Below are positions 25,028-33,010 of a stretch of DNA of 64,000 nt, in pieces. The notes beneath the pieces are model-generated. The model made no database searches. It worked only from the letters and a program-made list of their open reading frames with translations, and was not told where the DNA came from. The translations under genes and the position numbers were made by a program. Each line of letters opens with the position of its first letter. Positions within the stretch are counted from its first letter, which is position 1. Source of the stretch: Clostridiales bacterium (GTDB taxonomy: Bacteria > Bacillota > Clostridia > Oscillospirales > Oscillospiraceae); NCBI GenBank assembly GCA_004554585.1, contig SFLH01000016.1, positions 3,525 through 67,524 of the forward strand, read 5' to 3'.

Positions 25028-25062
25028 GTCCCGTTGCAACGGGACCGGGAGTGTGCTAAAAT
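25028..25062 (+). promoter_or_regulatory. Promoter with perfect 18-bp palindrome over the -35 box
   Basis: TTGCAA (25034-25039), 17 bp, TAAAAT (25057-25062). The -35 box sits in the centre of the perfect dyad GTCCCGTTGCAACGGGAC (25028-25045), as expected for a repressor operator. The regulator is not identifiable here. Confidence 0.7.
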
Positions 25063-25091
25063 AACGAAAAAAGAAAGGAAGGCGAGCTGCC

Positions 25092-25457
25092 ATGGAAAAG
25101 AAGGCAATGGAATTGGCGGTGGAACAGACCCACCGGCTGATGGAGGCGGCCTCCTGCAGCCAGGAGGCCAAGCAGGCCGCCCAGGCTTGGCTGGATGCCC
25201 TGGGTACCCCCCAGCAGGAGGAGGAGACCCGGAAGTACCTCCAGGAGCTGGAGGAGGACGTGGTCACCGTGGACGGGCTGATCGCCTTTGCTCAGTCGCC
25301 GGCTGGGGAAAAGGTCTTTGGCCCCCAGGGGGCGGCCAAGCTGGCCGACCACGGCAGACAGCTCAAGGCCGACGGGGCCAAATACTGCGACTGCCCGGCC
25401 TGCTCGGCTGCTGCGGCCATTTTGGAACAGCGGGAGGGCCTGCTGGCCCAGGGCTGA
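25092..25457 (+). CDS. Uncharacterised small helical protein with C-terminal Cys cluster
   Basis: 121-residue soluble protein, mainly helical, with CSQEAKQAAQAWLDALG near the N-terminus and KYCDCPACSAA near residue 100, a compact CxCxxC group that could bind metal. Similar clostridial proteins are sometimes labelled heat-shock or chaperone proteins, without support visible here. AAGGAAGGCGAG precedes the ATG. The promoter carries an 18-bp palindrome, so expression is probably controlled. Confidence 0.65.
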   Translation: MEKKAMELAVEQTHRLMEAASCSQEAKQAAQAWLDALGTPQQEEETRKYLQELEEDVVTVDGLIAFAQSPAGEKVFGPQGAAKLADHGRQLKADGAKYCDCPACSAAAAILEQREGLLAQG

Positions 25458-25473
25458 TCCCGGCCGATTGGAA

Positions 25474-25504
25474 CAGGCGCTGGTCTGTGGACCGGCGCCT
25501 GCTT
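25474..25504 (+). terminator. Hairpin between the small helical protein and carbonic anhydrase genes
   Basis: CAGGCGCTGGTC and GACCGGCGCCTG form a 12-bp stem with one T/G wobble around TGTG, but only three T follow one base later. A weak terminator or mRNA-processing hairpin. Confidence 0.4.
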
Positions 25505-25553
25505 TGCCGGCCGGCGCCGGCGAACCTGCCCCGCGACGAAGGAGGAACCCATT

Positions 25554-26105
25554 TTGATCATTGAAGAGATGCTGGCTTACAACAAGCAGTTTGTGGCGGA
25601 GAAGCGGTACGAGCAGTACGCCACCAGCAAGTACCCCAACAAGAAGATCGCCATTCTCACCTGCATGGATACCCGACTGGTGGAGCTGCTGCCGGCGGCC
25701 CTGGGCCTGAAGAACGGCGATGTGAAGATCATCAAGAACGCCGGCGGGGTGGTGACAAACCCCTTCGGCAGCGTCATTCGCTCCCTGCTGGTGGCCATCA
25801 TCGAGCTGGGGGTGGAGGAGATCATGGTCATAGGCCACACCGACTGCGGCGTGCAGCACATTGACAGCGAGCAGATGATCGAGCACATGAAGCAGCGGGG
25901 GATCTCCCAGGAGTCCATCGACCTGATGAAGTACTGCGGCATAGATTTCGAGCGCTGGCTGGCGGGCTTTGACACCGTGGAGCAGTCGGTGACCGACACG
26001 GTGGAGACCATCCGCAACCACCCCCTCATGCCCCGGGACGTCCGCATCGGCGGCTACGTCATCGACACGGACACCGGCGCACTGACCACCGTGTGCAAGG
26101 CCTGA
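25554..26105 (+). CDS. Beta-class carbonic anhydrase
   Basis: 183-residue zinc enzyme interconverting CO2 and bicarbonate. The zinc ligands Cys37, His95 and Cys98 and the Asp39-Arg41 dyad are in ILTCMDTR and GHTDCGV. It belongs to the short clade common in anaerobic Firmicutes. The start is a TTG with GGAGG 7 bases upstream; no in-frame ATG gives an N-terminus compatible with the family. Followed by a terminator. Confidence 0.9.
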   Translation: MIIEEMLAYNKQFVAEKRYEQYATSKYPNKKIAILTCMDTRLVELLPAALGLKNGDVKIIKNAGGVVTNPFGSVIRSLLVAIIELGVEEIMVIGHTDCGVQHIDSEQMIEHMKQRGISQESIDLMKYCGIDFERWLAGFDTVEQSVTDTVETIRNHPLMPRDVRIGGYVIDTDTGALTTVCKA

Positions 26106-26136
26106 GCCCATTGGGAGCAAGCCTGTGCGAAGAAGA

Positions 26137-26185
26137 AACACCCTTCCCCTGCGGAACTGAGTTTCGCGGCGGAAGGGTGTTTTTT
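26137..26185 (+). terminator. Terminator after carbonic anhydrase
   Basis: AACACCCTTCC and GGAAGGGTGTT arms around a 23-base loop, followed by a run of T to 26185. Confidence 0.75.
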
Positions 26186-26194
26186 GCTGGGGGT

Positions 26195-27154
26195 TTAGCG
26201 GAACTGCCCAGTCTGGGGGAGCACCGACTGGGTCTTTTGGGCCCGGCGGGCGTAGGAGGCGGGGGTGCGGCGGTAGAAGATTTGGTTGTCCTCCATGTAG
26301 GCCTCCAGATAGCCCAGGCCCCGCAGGTAGTTGATGTAGGCCAGGCTGGAGGCCTCGAAGTAGGACAGGTCTTGCAAGTCCCCGGCGTTGATGCGGTAGG
26401 TGCGGCAGATGTCCGCGGCTAGCTTTTTGGGGGTGATGGGACCGTCCATCAAGTCCAGCAGGTCCTCCATGCGCTCGGCAAAGAACCGGGCCTCCATGTC
26501 CACCAGGGGGAGGATCTCGTCGTAGATGCCATAGTGGGCCACGATGAACTTGTCCGCCTGCTGCCAGCGCATTTTGCGCATGGAGTCCAGGTAGTCCCGC
26601 ACGCAGAAGGCGTAAGGGAACTTGGAGTGGTGGAGGGTGCGGCCGGTCATCATGGCGTCGGCCAGGTAGAGCACGTTGTCCGGGGTGCGGGTGCAGATGT
26701 GGTCCACCGTGTGCCCCGGGGTGCGCACAATGGCGAAGTCCGCCCCGCAGAAGGAGATGGTCTCCTCCCCGGGCAGAATGATTCGGTCCACCAGGCAGGG
26801 GGTGCCCTGGAGGGTGTCCGAGGCCCGCACGTCTTCGGGAGAGAGCAGGTAATTGGTGATGTTCAGCCCCAGATAGGACATCTGGTGGCCTGCTTCCCCC
26901 AGGCTCATGGCAATCTGGGTGCCATAGGTCTCCTTCAGATAGGCCAGGTTGCCCATGTGGTCAATGTGGGCGTGGCTGCAGATGACCCCCACGGGGGTCA
27001 GGCCGGCCTGGCGCAGGCTGGTGTCCAGGTCCTCCTGCTGCCGCCGCAGCCCCGTGTCCAGCAGGACGCACCGGTGGTCGTCCAGCTTGTACAGGGGGAT
27101 GAGCTCCCAGCTTTTCAGGACCCAGGTGTTTCCTTTGACCTGTTCCAATTCCAT
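26195..27154 (-). CDS. MBL-fold metallohydrolase (downstream paralogue)
   Basis: 319-residue cytosolic metallo-beta-lactamase-fold hydrolase. The dinuclear metal site is SHAHIDHMGN plus VRTPGHTVDHIC and a later Asp in YLADAMMTG. Clearly paralogous to the MBL gene at 28267-29178: both begin VKGNTW, contain GLTPVGV(I/V)C and RTPGH. The last 80 residues form a helical winged-helix-like tail. The start is placed at MELEQVK behind AAGGAGGGAG; it lies 88 bp after mnmA on the same strand. Substrate unknown. Confidence 0.8.
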   Translation of the reverse strand: MELEQVKGNTWVLKSWELIPLYKLDDHRCVLLDTGLRRQQEDLDTSLRQAGLTPVGVICSHAHIDHMGNLAYLKETYGTQIAMSLGEAGHQMSYLGLNITNYLLSPEDVRASDTLQGTPCLVDRIILPGEETISFCGADFAIVRTPGHTVDHICTRTPDNVLYLADAMMTGRTLHHSKFPYAFCVRDYLDSMRKMRWQQADKFIVAHYGIYDEILPLVDMEARFFAERMEDLLDLMDGPITPKKLAADICRTYRINAGDLQDLSYFEASSLAYINYLRGLGYLEAYMEDNQIFYRRTPASYARRAQKTQSVLPQTGQFR

Positions 27155-27242
27155 GATGTTGCTCCCTCCTTCGGTTTGGCAGATACGCTTTGCTTCGGGA
27201 CCTGGCTGCCGGAAGAGCCAGGCCGATGGGATGGTTGTCGGG

Positions 27243-28274
27243 TTATTGGGGGACCCGCCGGGCGCCGGTGATCCAAAAGCTGCCCAGCACCACGTCTCCC
27301 TGGTAGACCACCGCCAGCTGGCCCGGGGTGGGGGCCCGGGCGGGGGCAAGCAGGTCCAGCCGGGGGCCGTCCTGCTCCAAGGCGAGGTGTGCTGGGGTCT
27401 CGGTTTTCGAGTGGCGCAGGCGGACGGTGACGGCTTGGCCCTGGGGCAAGGGAGCCAGGGGGTTCCAGTCGGTGCCCCACACCTGGTCGGCCATCAGGTC
27501 CCTGCCGTCGGACAAAACCACCTGGTTTTCCGCCGGGCGCAGTTCCGACACGAACAGCCGGTGCTCGGCCGGAATGCCCAGCCCCCGCCGCTGGCCTAAG
27601 GTATAGTGGTGAATGCCCTTGTGCCGGCCCAGGACCTTGCCGGTCCGGTCCACAAAGTCCCCCGGCGGGGGAACCTGGCCCCGTTGTTCCAGCCAGGCGG
27701 CGTAGTCCCCGTGGGGGATGAAGCAGATCTCCATGCTGTCGGGCTTGTCCGCCGCCGGCAGGCCGAAGTCCCGGGCCAGCTGCCGGACTTGAACCTTTTC
27801 ATAGGAGCCCAAGGGAAAGACCAGCCGGGGTAGCAGGGCTTTGGGCAACCGGGCCAGCAGATAGGCCTGGTCGTTGGCGTGGCCTCCCCGACACAGCAGG
27901 GACTCCCCCGCCTCATTTTGGACGATCTTGGCGTAGTGGCCGGTGGCCACCAGATCGGCGCCCACCTCCGCCGCCCGCCGGAAGAGGGCGGGGAACTTCA
28001 CGGTGGGGTTGCACCGGGCGCAGGGGAGGGGGGTTCTCCCGGCCAGGTAGTCCGCCCGGAAGGGGGCCATGACCTCCCGCTCCAGGTCGTCCCGGATGTC
28101 CCCGGTGGAGAAGGGGATGCCCAGGCTGTCCGCCACGGCGGCGGCGTCCTCCTGGCCCCCCAGGCCGATGTCCAGCCAGTGGCCGTAGACGGTATAGCCC
28201 TCTGCCAGCAGCAGCCGGGCGGCCACGGCAGAGTCCACCCCGCCGGACAGCCCCAGCACCACGGTTTTACCCAT
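27243..28274 (-). CDS. mnmA: tRNA-specific 2-thiouridylase
   Basis: 343-residue enzyme that thiolates U34 of Lys, Glu and Gln tRNAs. The ATP PP-loop LGLSGGVDSAVAARLL opens the protein; the catalytic cysteines are in PLPCARCNPTVKF and MEICFIP; GHYAKI and TGKVLGRHKGIHHYTLGQRRGLG are family segments, followed by two beta-barrel domains. Somewhat shorter than the typical 360-380 residues. The ATG overlaps the stop of the MBL gene by 8 bases, so it is translated from the same message as mnmG and the MBL gene. Confidence 0.95.
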   Translation of the reverse strand: MGKTVVLGLSGGVDSAVAARLLLAEGYTVYGHWLDIGLGGQEDAAAVADSLGIPFSTGDIRDDLEREVMAPFRADYLAGRTPLPCARCNPTVKFPALFRRAAEVGADLVATGHYAKIVQNEAGESLLCRGGHANDQAYLLARLPKALLPRLVFPLGSYEKVQVRQLARDFGLPAADKPDSMEICFIPHGDYAAWLEQRGQVPPPGDFVDRTGKVLGRHKGIHHYTLGQRRGLGIPAEHRLFVSELRPAENQVVLSDGRDLMADQVWGTDWNPLAPLPQGQAVTVRLRHSKTETPAHLALEQDGPRLDLLAPARAPTPGQLAVVYQGDVVLGSFWITGARRVPQ

Positions 28275-29178
28275 GGGGATCCCCCTTGGGGGCCACGGCG
28301 GGGGCCCCGTCCAGGTCGATGAGGGTGACGGCCTCGGTGTCGATGAGGTATTCCAGATAGGGCCGGATGTAGCGCTCCAAGTGCTGGGCCCGGATGGGGT
28401 GGCCCACGGGCAGGTCCATGGAGGTGACCACGGCGGCGTAGAACTGGCTGTAGGTCATGGGACTGGTGACCAGGGCGGCGCAGGCAGCCAGCCGCTGGCG
28501 GAAGTGGGTGAGGTTCCGCTGGACCAGCTCGGCCACAGACCCATAGCACACCCCGTTGTGGCTGAAGATGTAGGCGTCACAGGAGAGGGTGGCCATGAGG
28601 GCCTTGCTTTCCAGGTCGTCGGCCATGTCAAAGACAAAGGGGACCATGGCCTCGGCCAGTACGTCGTCGGTCATGAGCACATCCCCGGCAAAGCACACGT
28701 TGTCGGGGGTGATGAGGCAGATGTGGTCGGGGGAATGGCCGGGGGTGCGGACGACCTTCAGGGGCACGCCGCAGAAGTCGATGGCCGTCTCGCCGTAGGC
28801 GATCACCCGGTCCACGGGGCAGATGAGGTTCTGCAGCCGGTCGTTGGTGCGCACCAGGCCCATGGGGAAGTTGAACAGGTGGTTTTTCAGGCTCTGTTCA
28901 TTGCGCACGATGTCGGCCTCCAGTTGGGGCAGGCAGACTTTGGCGCCGTAGGTCTGGCGGAAATACTTGCTGGTCTCGTGGTGGTCGTAGTGCATGTGGG
29001 TGCACACCACCCCCACCGGGGTCAGGCCGGTCTCGGCCAGCACTTCCTCGATGCCCGGGCGCAGCTTGGTGCTGCCGGGGTCAAAGAGCAGGCAGGTGGT
29101 CTCGTCGATCTGATACAGTCCCACCTGCTGGGGGCCCGACAGGGCCCAGGTGTTGCCTTTTACATGGATTCGCTTCAT
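28267..29178 (-). CDS. MBL-fold metallohydrolase between mnmG and mnmA
   Basis: 303-residue metallo-beta-lactamase-fold protein with THMHYDHHE, VRTPGHSPDHIC and FAGDVLMTDD as metal-binding motifs. It overlaps both neighbours: the mnmG stop shares ATGA with its start and its stop lies inside mnmA. This tight insertion between two enzymes that modify the same wobble uridine suggests co-expression at fixed ratio. A close paralogue follows mnmA. Hydrolase activity is inferred; the substrate is unknown. Confidence 0.82.
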   Translation of the reverse strand: MKRIHVKGNTWALSGPQQVGLYQIDETTCLLFDPGSTKLRPGIEEVLAETGLTPVGVVCTHMHYDHHETSKYFRQTYGAKVCLPQLEADIVRNEQSLKNHLFNFPMGLVRTNDRLQNLICPVDRVIAYGETAIDFCGVPLKVVRTPGHSPDHICLITPDNVCFAGDVLMTDDVLAEAMVPFVFDMADDLESKALMATLSCDAYIFSHNGVCYGSVAELVQRNLTHFRQRLAACAALVTSPMTYSQFYAAVVTSMDLPVGHPIRAQHLERYIRPYLEYLIDTEAVTLIDLDGAPAVAPKGDPHG

Positions 29179-31082
29179 GGTACCTCCCCTGGTGTGTTCT
29201 CGCGTTCTAAGTGGATCATCAGGGCGGCCACATCCGCCGGGGAGACCCCGGAGATCCGGGCAGCCTGGCCCAGGTTCAGGGGCCGGATGGCGTCCAGCTT
29301 CTGCCGGGCCTCCAGGCGCAGGCCGGTGAGGGCGTGGTAGTCCAGGTCGGGGGGCAGAGCTCTGCCCTCCAGCCGGCGCATCTCTTCCACCTGGCGCTGC
29401 TGCCGGGCGATGTAGCCTTCGTATTTCAAGGAGATCTCCACCTGCTCCCGCACAGCCTGGGACAGGGCGGGCCGGTCCGGGTCCACGGGGGCCAGGTCGT
29501 CGTAGGACAGCCGGGGCCGGCGGAGCAGGTCCGCCAGGCGCAGGCTGTTTTTCGCCGGAGGCTCCCCCTTGGCTTCCAGCAGGGAATTGAGGGCCGGCGA
29601 GGCCGCCGCGCCGGTGTGCTCCAGCCGGTGGATCTCCCGTTTGACTTGGTCGTACTTTTCCAAGACTTTTTCGTAGCGCGCCCGGCTCACCAGCCCGATC
29701 TCGTAGCCGATGGGACACAGCCGCTGGTCGGCGTTGTCCTGGCGGTGGAGCAGGCGGTATTCCGTGCGGGAGGTCATCATCCGGTAGGGCTCGTTGGTCC
29801 CCTTGGTCACCAGGTCGTCGATGAGCACCCCGATGTACCCCTGGCTCCGGTCCAGCAGGAAGGGGGGCTGGCCCAGAATCTTCCGGGCGGCGTTGACCCC
29901 GGCCACGAACCCCTGGACGGCGGCCTCCTCATAGCCCGAGGAACCGTTGAACTGCCCCGCCCCGTAGAGGCCCTGGACCTTCTTGTGCTCTAAGGTGGGC
30001 AGCAGCTCCGTGGGGTCCACGCAGTCGTACTCGATGGCGTAGGCCGGGCGGGTCATCTCGGCCTGTTCCAGGCCGGGCAGGGTGTGGAGCATCTCCAGCT
30101 GCACGTCCTCGGGCAGGGAGGAGGAGAAGCCCTGGATGTAGATCTCCTCCGTGTCCAGCCCCATGGGCTCTAGGAAGAGCTGGTGCCGGGGCTTGTCCGC
30201 GAAGCGGACCACCTTGTCCTCGATGGAGGGGCAGTACCTTGGCCCCACCCCCTCGATGACCCCGGAGAAGAGGGGGGAGCGGTCCAGGTTGGCCCGGATG
30301 ATTTCGTGGGTTTTCTCGTTGGTGTAGGTGATGTAGCAGCACACCTGGTTGGGGGCAGGCTTCTCACTTTCAAAGGAGAAGGGCATGGCGTCCTCGTCTC
30401 CGTCCTGGCGCTCCAGCTGGGAGAAGTCGATGGACCGGGCGTTGACCCGGGGGGGCGTGCCCGTCTTGAACCGGCGCAGGGTGAGCCCCGCCTGGCGCAG
30501 GCTCTCGGTGAGCCGGTTGGCCCCGAACATGCCGTCGGGGCCGCTCCACTTGGCCACTTGGCCAATGATGGTCTTGCCCCCCAGATAGGTCCCCGAGCAG
30601 AGGATGACCGCCTGGACCCGGTAGATGGCCCCGGTGTCCGTCTGGACCCCGGTGACCTGCCCGTTCTCGGTGAGCAGGCGGATGACCTCCCCCTGCTTCA
30701 CCCACAGGTTTTCCTGGCGCTCCAGGGTGTGCTTCATGATCTTTTGGTACTCCCGCCGGTCGGCCTGGGCCCGCAGGGAGTGGACGGCAGGGCCTTTGCC
30801 CCGGTTGAGCACCCGGTATTGGATGCAGGCCTGGTCGGCGGCCTTGGCCATCTCGCCCCCCAGGGCGTCCAGCTCCCGGACCAGGTGGCCCTTGCCGGTG
30901 CCGCCGATGGCGGGGTTGCAGGGCATGTTGCCCACGGCGTCCAGGTTGATGGTAAAGCAGAGGGTCTTCAGCCCCAGCCGGGCGCAGGCCAGGGCGGCCT
31001 CGATGCCGGCGTGGCCGGCCCCGATGACGGCGGCTTGGTAGGTCCCCGCCTCATAGGGGGTGGGTTCGATGTAGGTTTCCAT
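29175..31082 (-). CDS. mnmG: tRNA uridine-5-carboxymethylaminomethyl synthesis enzyme
   Basis: 635-residue FAD and NADH enzyme that, with MnmE, adds the cmnm5 group to tRNA wobble U34. Seen: VIGAGHAGIEAALA (FAD), MPCNPAIGGTGKGHLV, RFKTGTPPRV, the GLYGAGQFNGSSGYEEAA segment and the C-terminal helical tRNA/MnmE-binding domain. Full length for the family. MnmE is not in this window; mnmG instead heads a tight group with an MBL hydrolase and mnmA, which thiolates the same base. GGGAGG precedes the ATG, 12 bases after azlD. Confidence 0.96.
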   Translation of the reverse strand: METYIEPTPYEAGTYQAAVIGAGHAGIEAALACARLGLKTLCFTINLDAVGNMPCNPAIGGTGKGHLVRELDALGGEMAKAADQACIQYRVLNRGKGPAVHSLRAQADRREYQKIMKHTLERQENLWVKQGEVIRLLTENGQVTGVQTDTGAIYRVQAVILCSGTYLGGKTIIGQVAKWSGPDGMFGANRLTESLRQAGLTLRRFKTGTPPRVNARSIDFSQLERQDGDEDAMPFSFESEKPAPNQVCCYITYTNEKTHEIIRANLDRSPLFSGVIEGVGPRYCPSIEDKVVRFADKPRHQLFLEPMGLDTEEIYIQGFSSSLPEDVQLEMLHTLPGLEQAEMTRPAYAIEYDCVDPTELLPTLEHKKVQGLYGAGQFNGSSGYEEAAVQGFVAGVNAARKILGQPPFLLDRSQGYIGVLIDDLVTKGTNEPYRMMTSRTEYRLLHRQDNADQRLCPIGYEIGLVSRARYEKVLEKYDQVKREIHRLEHTGAAASPALNSLLEAKGEPPAKNSLRLADLLRRPRLSYDDLAPVDPDRPALSQAVREQVEISLKYEGYIARQQRQVEEMRRLEGRALPPDLDYHALTGLRLEARQKLDAIRPLNLGQAARISGVSPADVAALMIHLERENTPGEVP

Positions 31083-31094
31083 GGTCCTCCCTTC

Positions 31095-31400
31095 TCACAG
31101 CAGCATCTCAACCAGAAAGACGACCAAACACCCGGAGGCGGCCACCAGAAAGAGGTTGCCGCTGCACCAGGCCACGATCACCCCCACCACCAGGGCAGCC
31201 AGCCCCGACCAGACGCTGTCGGTGGCGTAGAGGATGGCGGGGAAGGTCATGGCCGCCAAGGTCACGTAGGGAACGTAGTAGAGGAAGGAGCGCAGGAAGG
31301 TGTTTTTGATCTCCCGCCGGATGAGGGTAAGGGGGAGGACCCGAATGAGGTAGGTCACCCCGGCCACTACGGCGATGTACAGGTAGACGTTAGGTTCCAT
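31095..31400 (-). CDS. azlD: AzlD-like branched-chain amino acid export subunit
   Basis: 101-residue protein with four predicted membrane helices; TYLIRVLPLTLIRREIKN near the N-terminus and YVPYVTLAAMTFPAILY are AzlD family segments. Works with AzlC in branched-chain amino acid export. Its ATG lies 11 bases inside azlC, a coupling overlap. It is followed by mnmG only 12 bases later, so the transport pair and the tRNA modification genes may share a transcript. Confidence 0.88.
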   Translation of the reverse strand: MEPNVYLYIAVVAGVTYLIRVLPLTLIRREIKNTFLRSFLYYVPYVTLAAMTFPAILYATDSVWSGLAALVVGVIVAWCSGNLFLVAASGCLVVFLVEMLL

Positions 31401-32121
31401 GCTCGGCTTCCTCCTTTCCCCCCTCCCCCACGGGGAAGAGCAGGGCGGCCCCGGCGGCAATGACCACGGTGATGAGGATGATCCGGGTGCCCGAGGCCAC
31501 CTGGGCGAAGAGGGGGATGCACTCCAGGGCGAAGCTGGCGGCCATGGAGACCGCCACCACCCCCAGGATGACCTTGCTCTTCTTGGCCGCGGGGATGATG
31601 ACCGCCAGGAACATGCCGTACAGGCCCACACTCAGGGCGCTGACCACGTTGGCCGGCAGGACGTTGCCCACGCTGGTGCCCAGGAAGGTGCCCAGGGCCC
31701 AGCCGGGCATGGCCACGGTCATCATGCCGAAGTAATACCAGGCGTTGAGTTTGTCCGGCTCGGCAATGGCCATGCCAAAGAGCTCGTCGTTGACGTTAAA
31801 GCCGATGAGCAGCCGGTGCCACAGCTTCCCCTTGGGGGGCAGTTTCTGGCTCAGGGAGCAGGACATGAGGATGTAGCGGGCGTTGGTCACCGCCTCCAGG
31901 ATGGCGATCTCCAGGTAGCCGCTCTGGGCGGCCATGGCGGTGAAGGCGGCGTATTGGCCCGCCGAGGCGTTGACCAGCAGGCTGGTCAGGGTGGCCTGGA
32001 AGGCGCTCAGCCCGGCGTTTTTGGCGGTGATGCCCAGGGTGAAGGACACCGCCAGATAGCCCAGGGAGATGGGCACGCCCACCCGGAGCCCCCGGGAAAA
32101 TTGTTTGCGGTTGGTGTTCAT
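31390..32121 (-). CDS. azlC: AzlC-like branched-chain amino acid export subunit
   Basis: 243-residue membrane protein with about seven helices. LGYLAVSFTLGITAKNAGLS, ASAGQYAAF, TNARYILMSCSL and FNVNDELFG are the conserved AzlC blocks. Forms the exporter with AzlD. The start was set at MNTNRKQ, the first codon compatible with the family; upstream in-frame sequence belongs to the preceding phosphoesterase region. No Lrp-like regulator is adjacent. Confidence 0.9.
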   Translation of the reverse strand: MNTNRKQFSRGLRVGVPISLGYLAVSFTLGITAKNAGLSAFQATLTSLLVNASAGQYAAFTAMAAQSGYLEIAILEAVTNARYILMSCSLSQKLPPKGKLWHRLLIGFNVNDELFGMAIAEPDKLNAWYYFGMMTVAMPGWALGTFLGTSVGNVLPANVVSALSVGLYGMFLAVIIPAAKKSKVILGVVAVSMAASFALECIPLFAQVASGTRIILITVVIAAGAALLFPVGEGGKEEAEHGT

Positions 32122-32158
32122 GGACGGCTGTCTTCTTTCTCTCTCGATTTCATAACGG

Positions 32159-33010
32159 TCACTCCAGCACCACCAGGGGAACATCCGGGCGGTTGAACAG
32201 CCGGAAGCAGGGGAACTGGTTCCCCAGCCCCCGGGAGACCACCATCTGCCCATAGCTCAGGTCGTAGAGCCCGGCGGTGTACTGGGGCCACAGCTCCCGC
32301 TTGGGGCCGATGAGCCCGTCGGTGGTGGGCAGGCGAATGAGCCCCCCGTGGGCGTGGCCGGCTAAGGTCAGGTCTACCCGGGCCTGCTGGTACTGGTCAT
32401 AGTGGTTGTTGCGGTGGCTGAGCAGGATGGTATAGACGGCCCCCTGCTCCTGGCGGACCTGGTCGGCCAGCTCGCCCACGGTCATCTGGTCGGCGTAGCC
32501 GTTGCTGTCCTCGGCCCCCAGCAGGGCGATCTGGTCGCCCCCCTCGGTGAGCATCACGTACTCATTGGAGAGCACGTTGATGCCGCATGCCTCCAGCAGT
32601 TCCTCCAGCTCGGGCACCACCTTCGCGGCCCACTCGTGGTTGCCGGTGACATAGTAGGTGGGGGCGATGGAGGCCAAGCCTTTGGCCACAGGCCTCACCA
32701 TGGCCATCTGGTCCTGGTCGTGGATGAGATCCCCGGTCACGGCGATGAGGTCGGGTTCCAGGTCCCGGACATAGTCGATGAGCTTCTCGTTGTCCTCCCC
32801 AAACTCCTTGCCGTGCAGGTCAGAGATCACGGCGATGCGGTAGCCGGCAAAGCCGTCCGGGGCGCTGGTCACGGAGATGGTCTCGCTGGACAGGCCGTTC
32901 TGCTGCCACCAGAACCACCCCACGGCCGCCGCCAGCACCAGCAGGGTGACCAGCAGCCGGGGCAGGCAGCCCCAGCGCCGCCGGCGGCGGCGGGCAGCGG
33001 CCTTAGTCAT
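32159..33010 (-). CDS. YkuE-like membrane-anchored metallophosphoesterase
   Basis: 283 residues: an Arg-rich start, one membrane anchor (about residues 17-35) and an external calcineurin-like domain. Metal and catalytic motifs in order: DLHGKEFG, VTGDLIHD, YVTGNHEW, LLSHRNN and LAGHAHGG. Related enzymes act on membrane lipid or UDP-sugar intermediates such as undecaprenyl or UDP-diacylglucosamine compounds. Its ATG lies 8 bases inside the helicase gene, so it is translationally coupled to it. Confidence 0.87.
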   Translation of the reverse strand: MTKAAARRRRRRWGCLPRLLVTLLVLAAAVGWFWWQQNGLSSETISVTSAPDGFAGYRIAVISDLHGKEFGEDNEKLIDYVRDLEPDLIAVTGDLIHDQDQMAMVRPVAKGLASIAPTYYVTGNHEWAAKVVPELEELLEACGINVLSNEYVMLTEGGDQIALLGAEDSNGYADQMTVGELADQVRQEQGAVYTILLSHRNNHYDQYQQARVDLTLAGHAHGGLIRLPTTDGLIGPKRELWPQYTAGLYDLSYGQMVVSRGLGNQFPCFRLFNRPDVPLVVLE

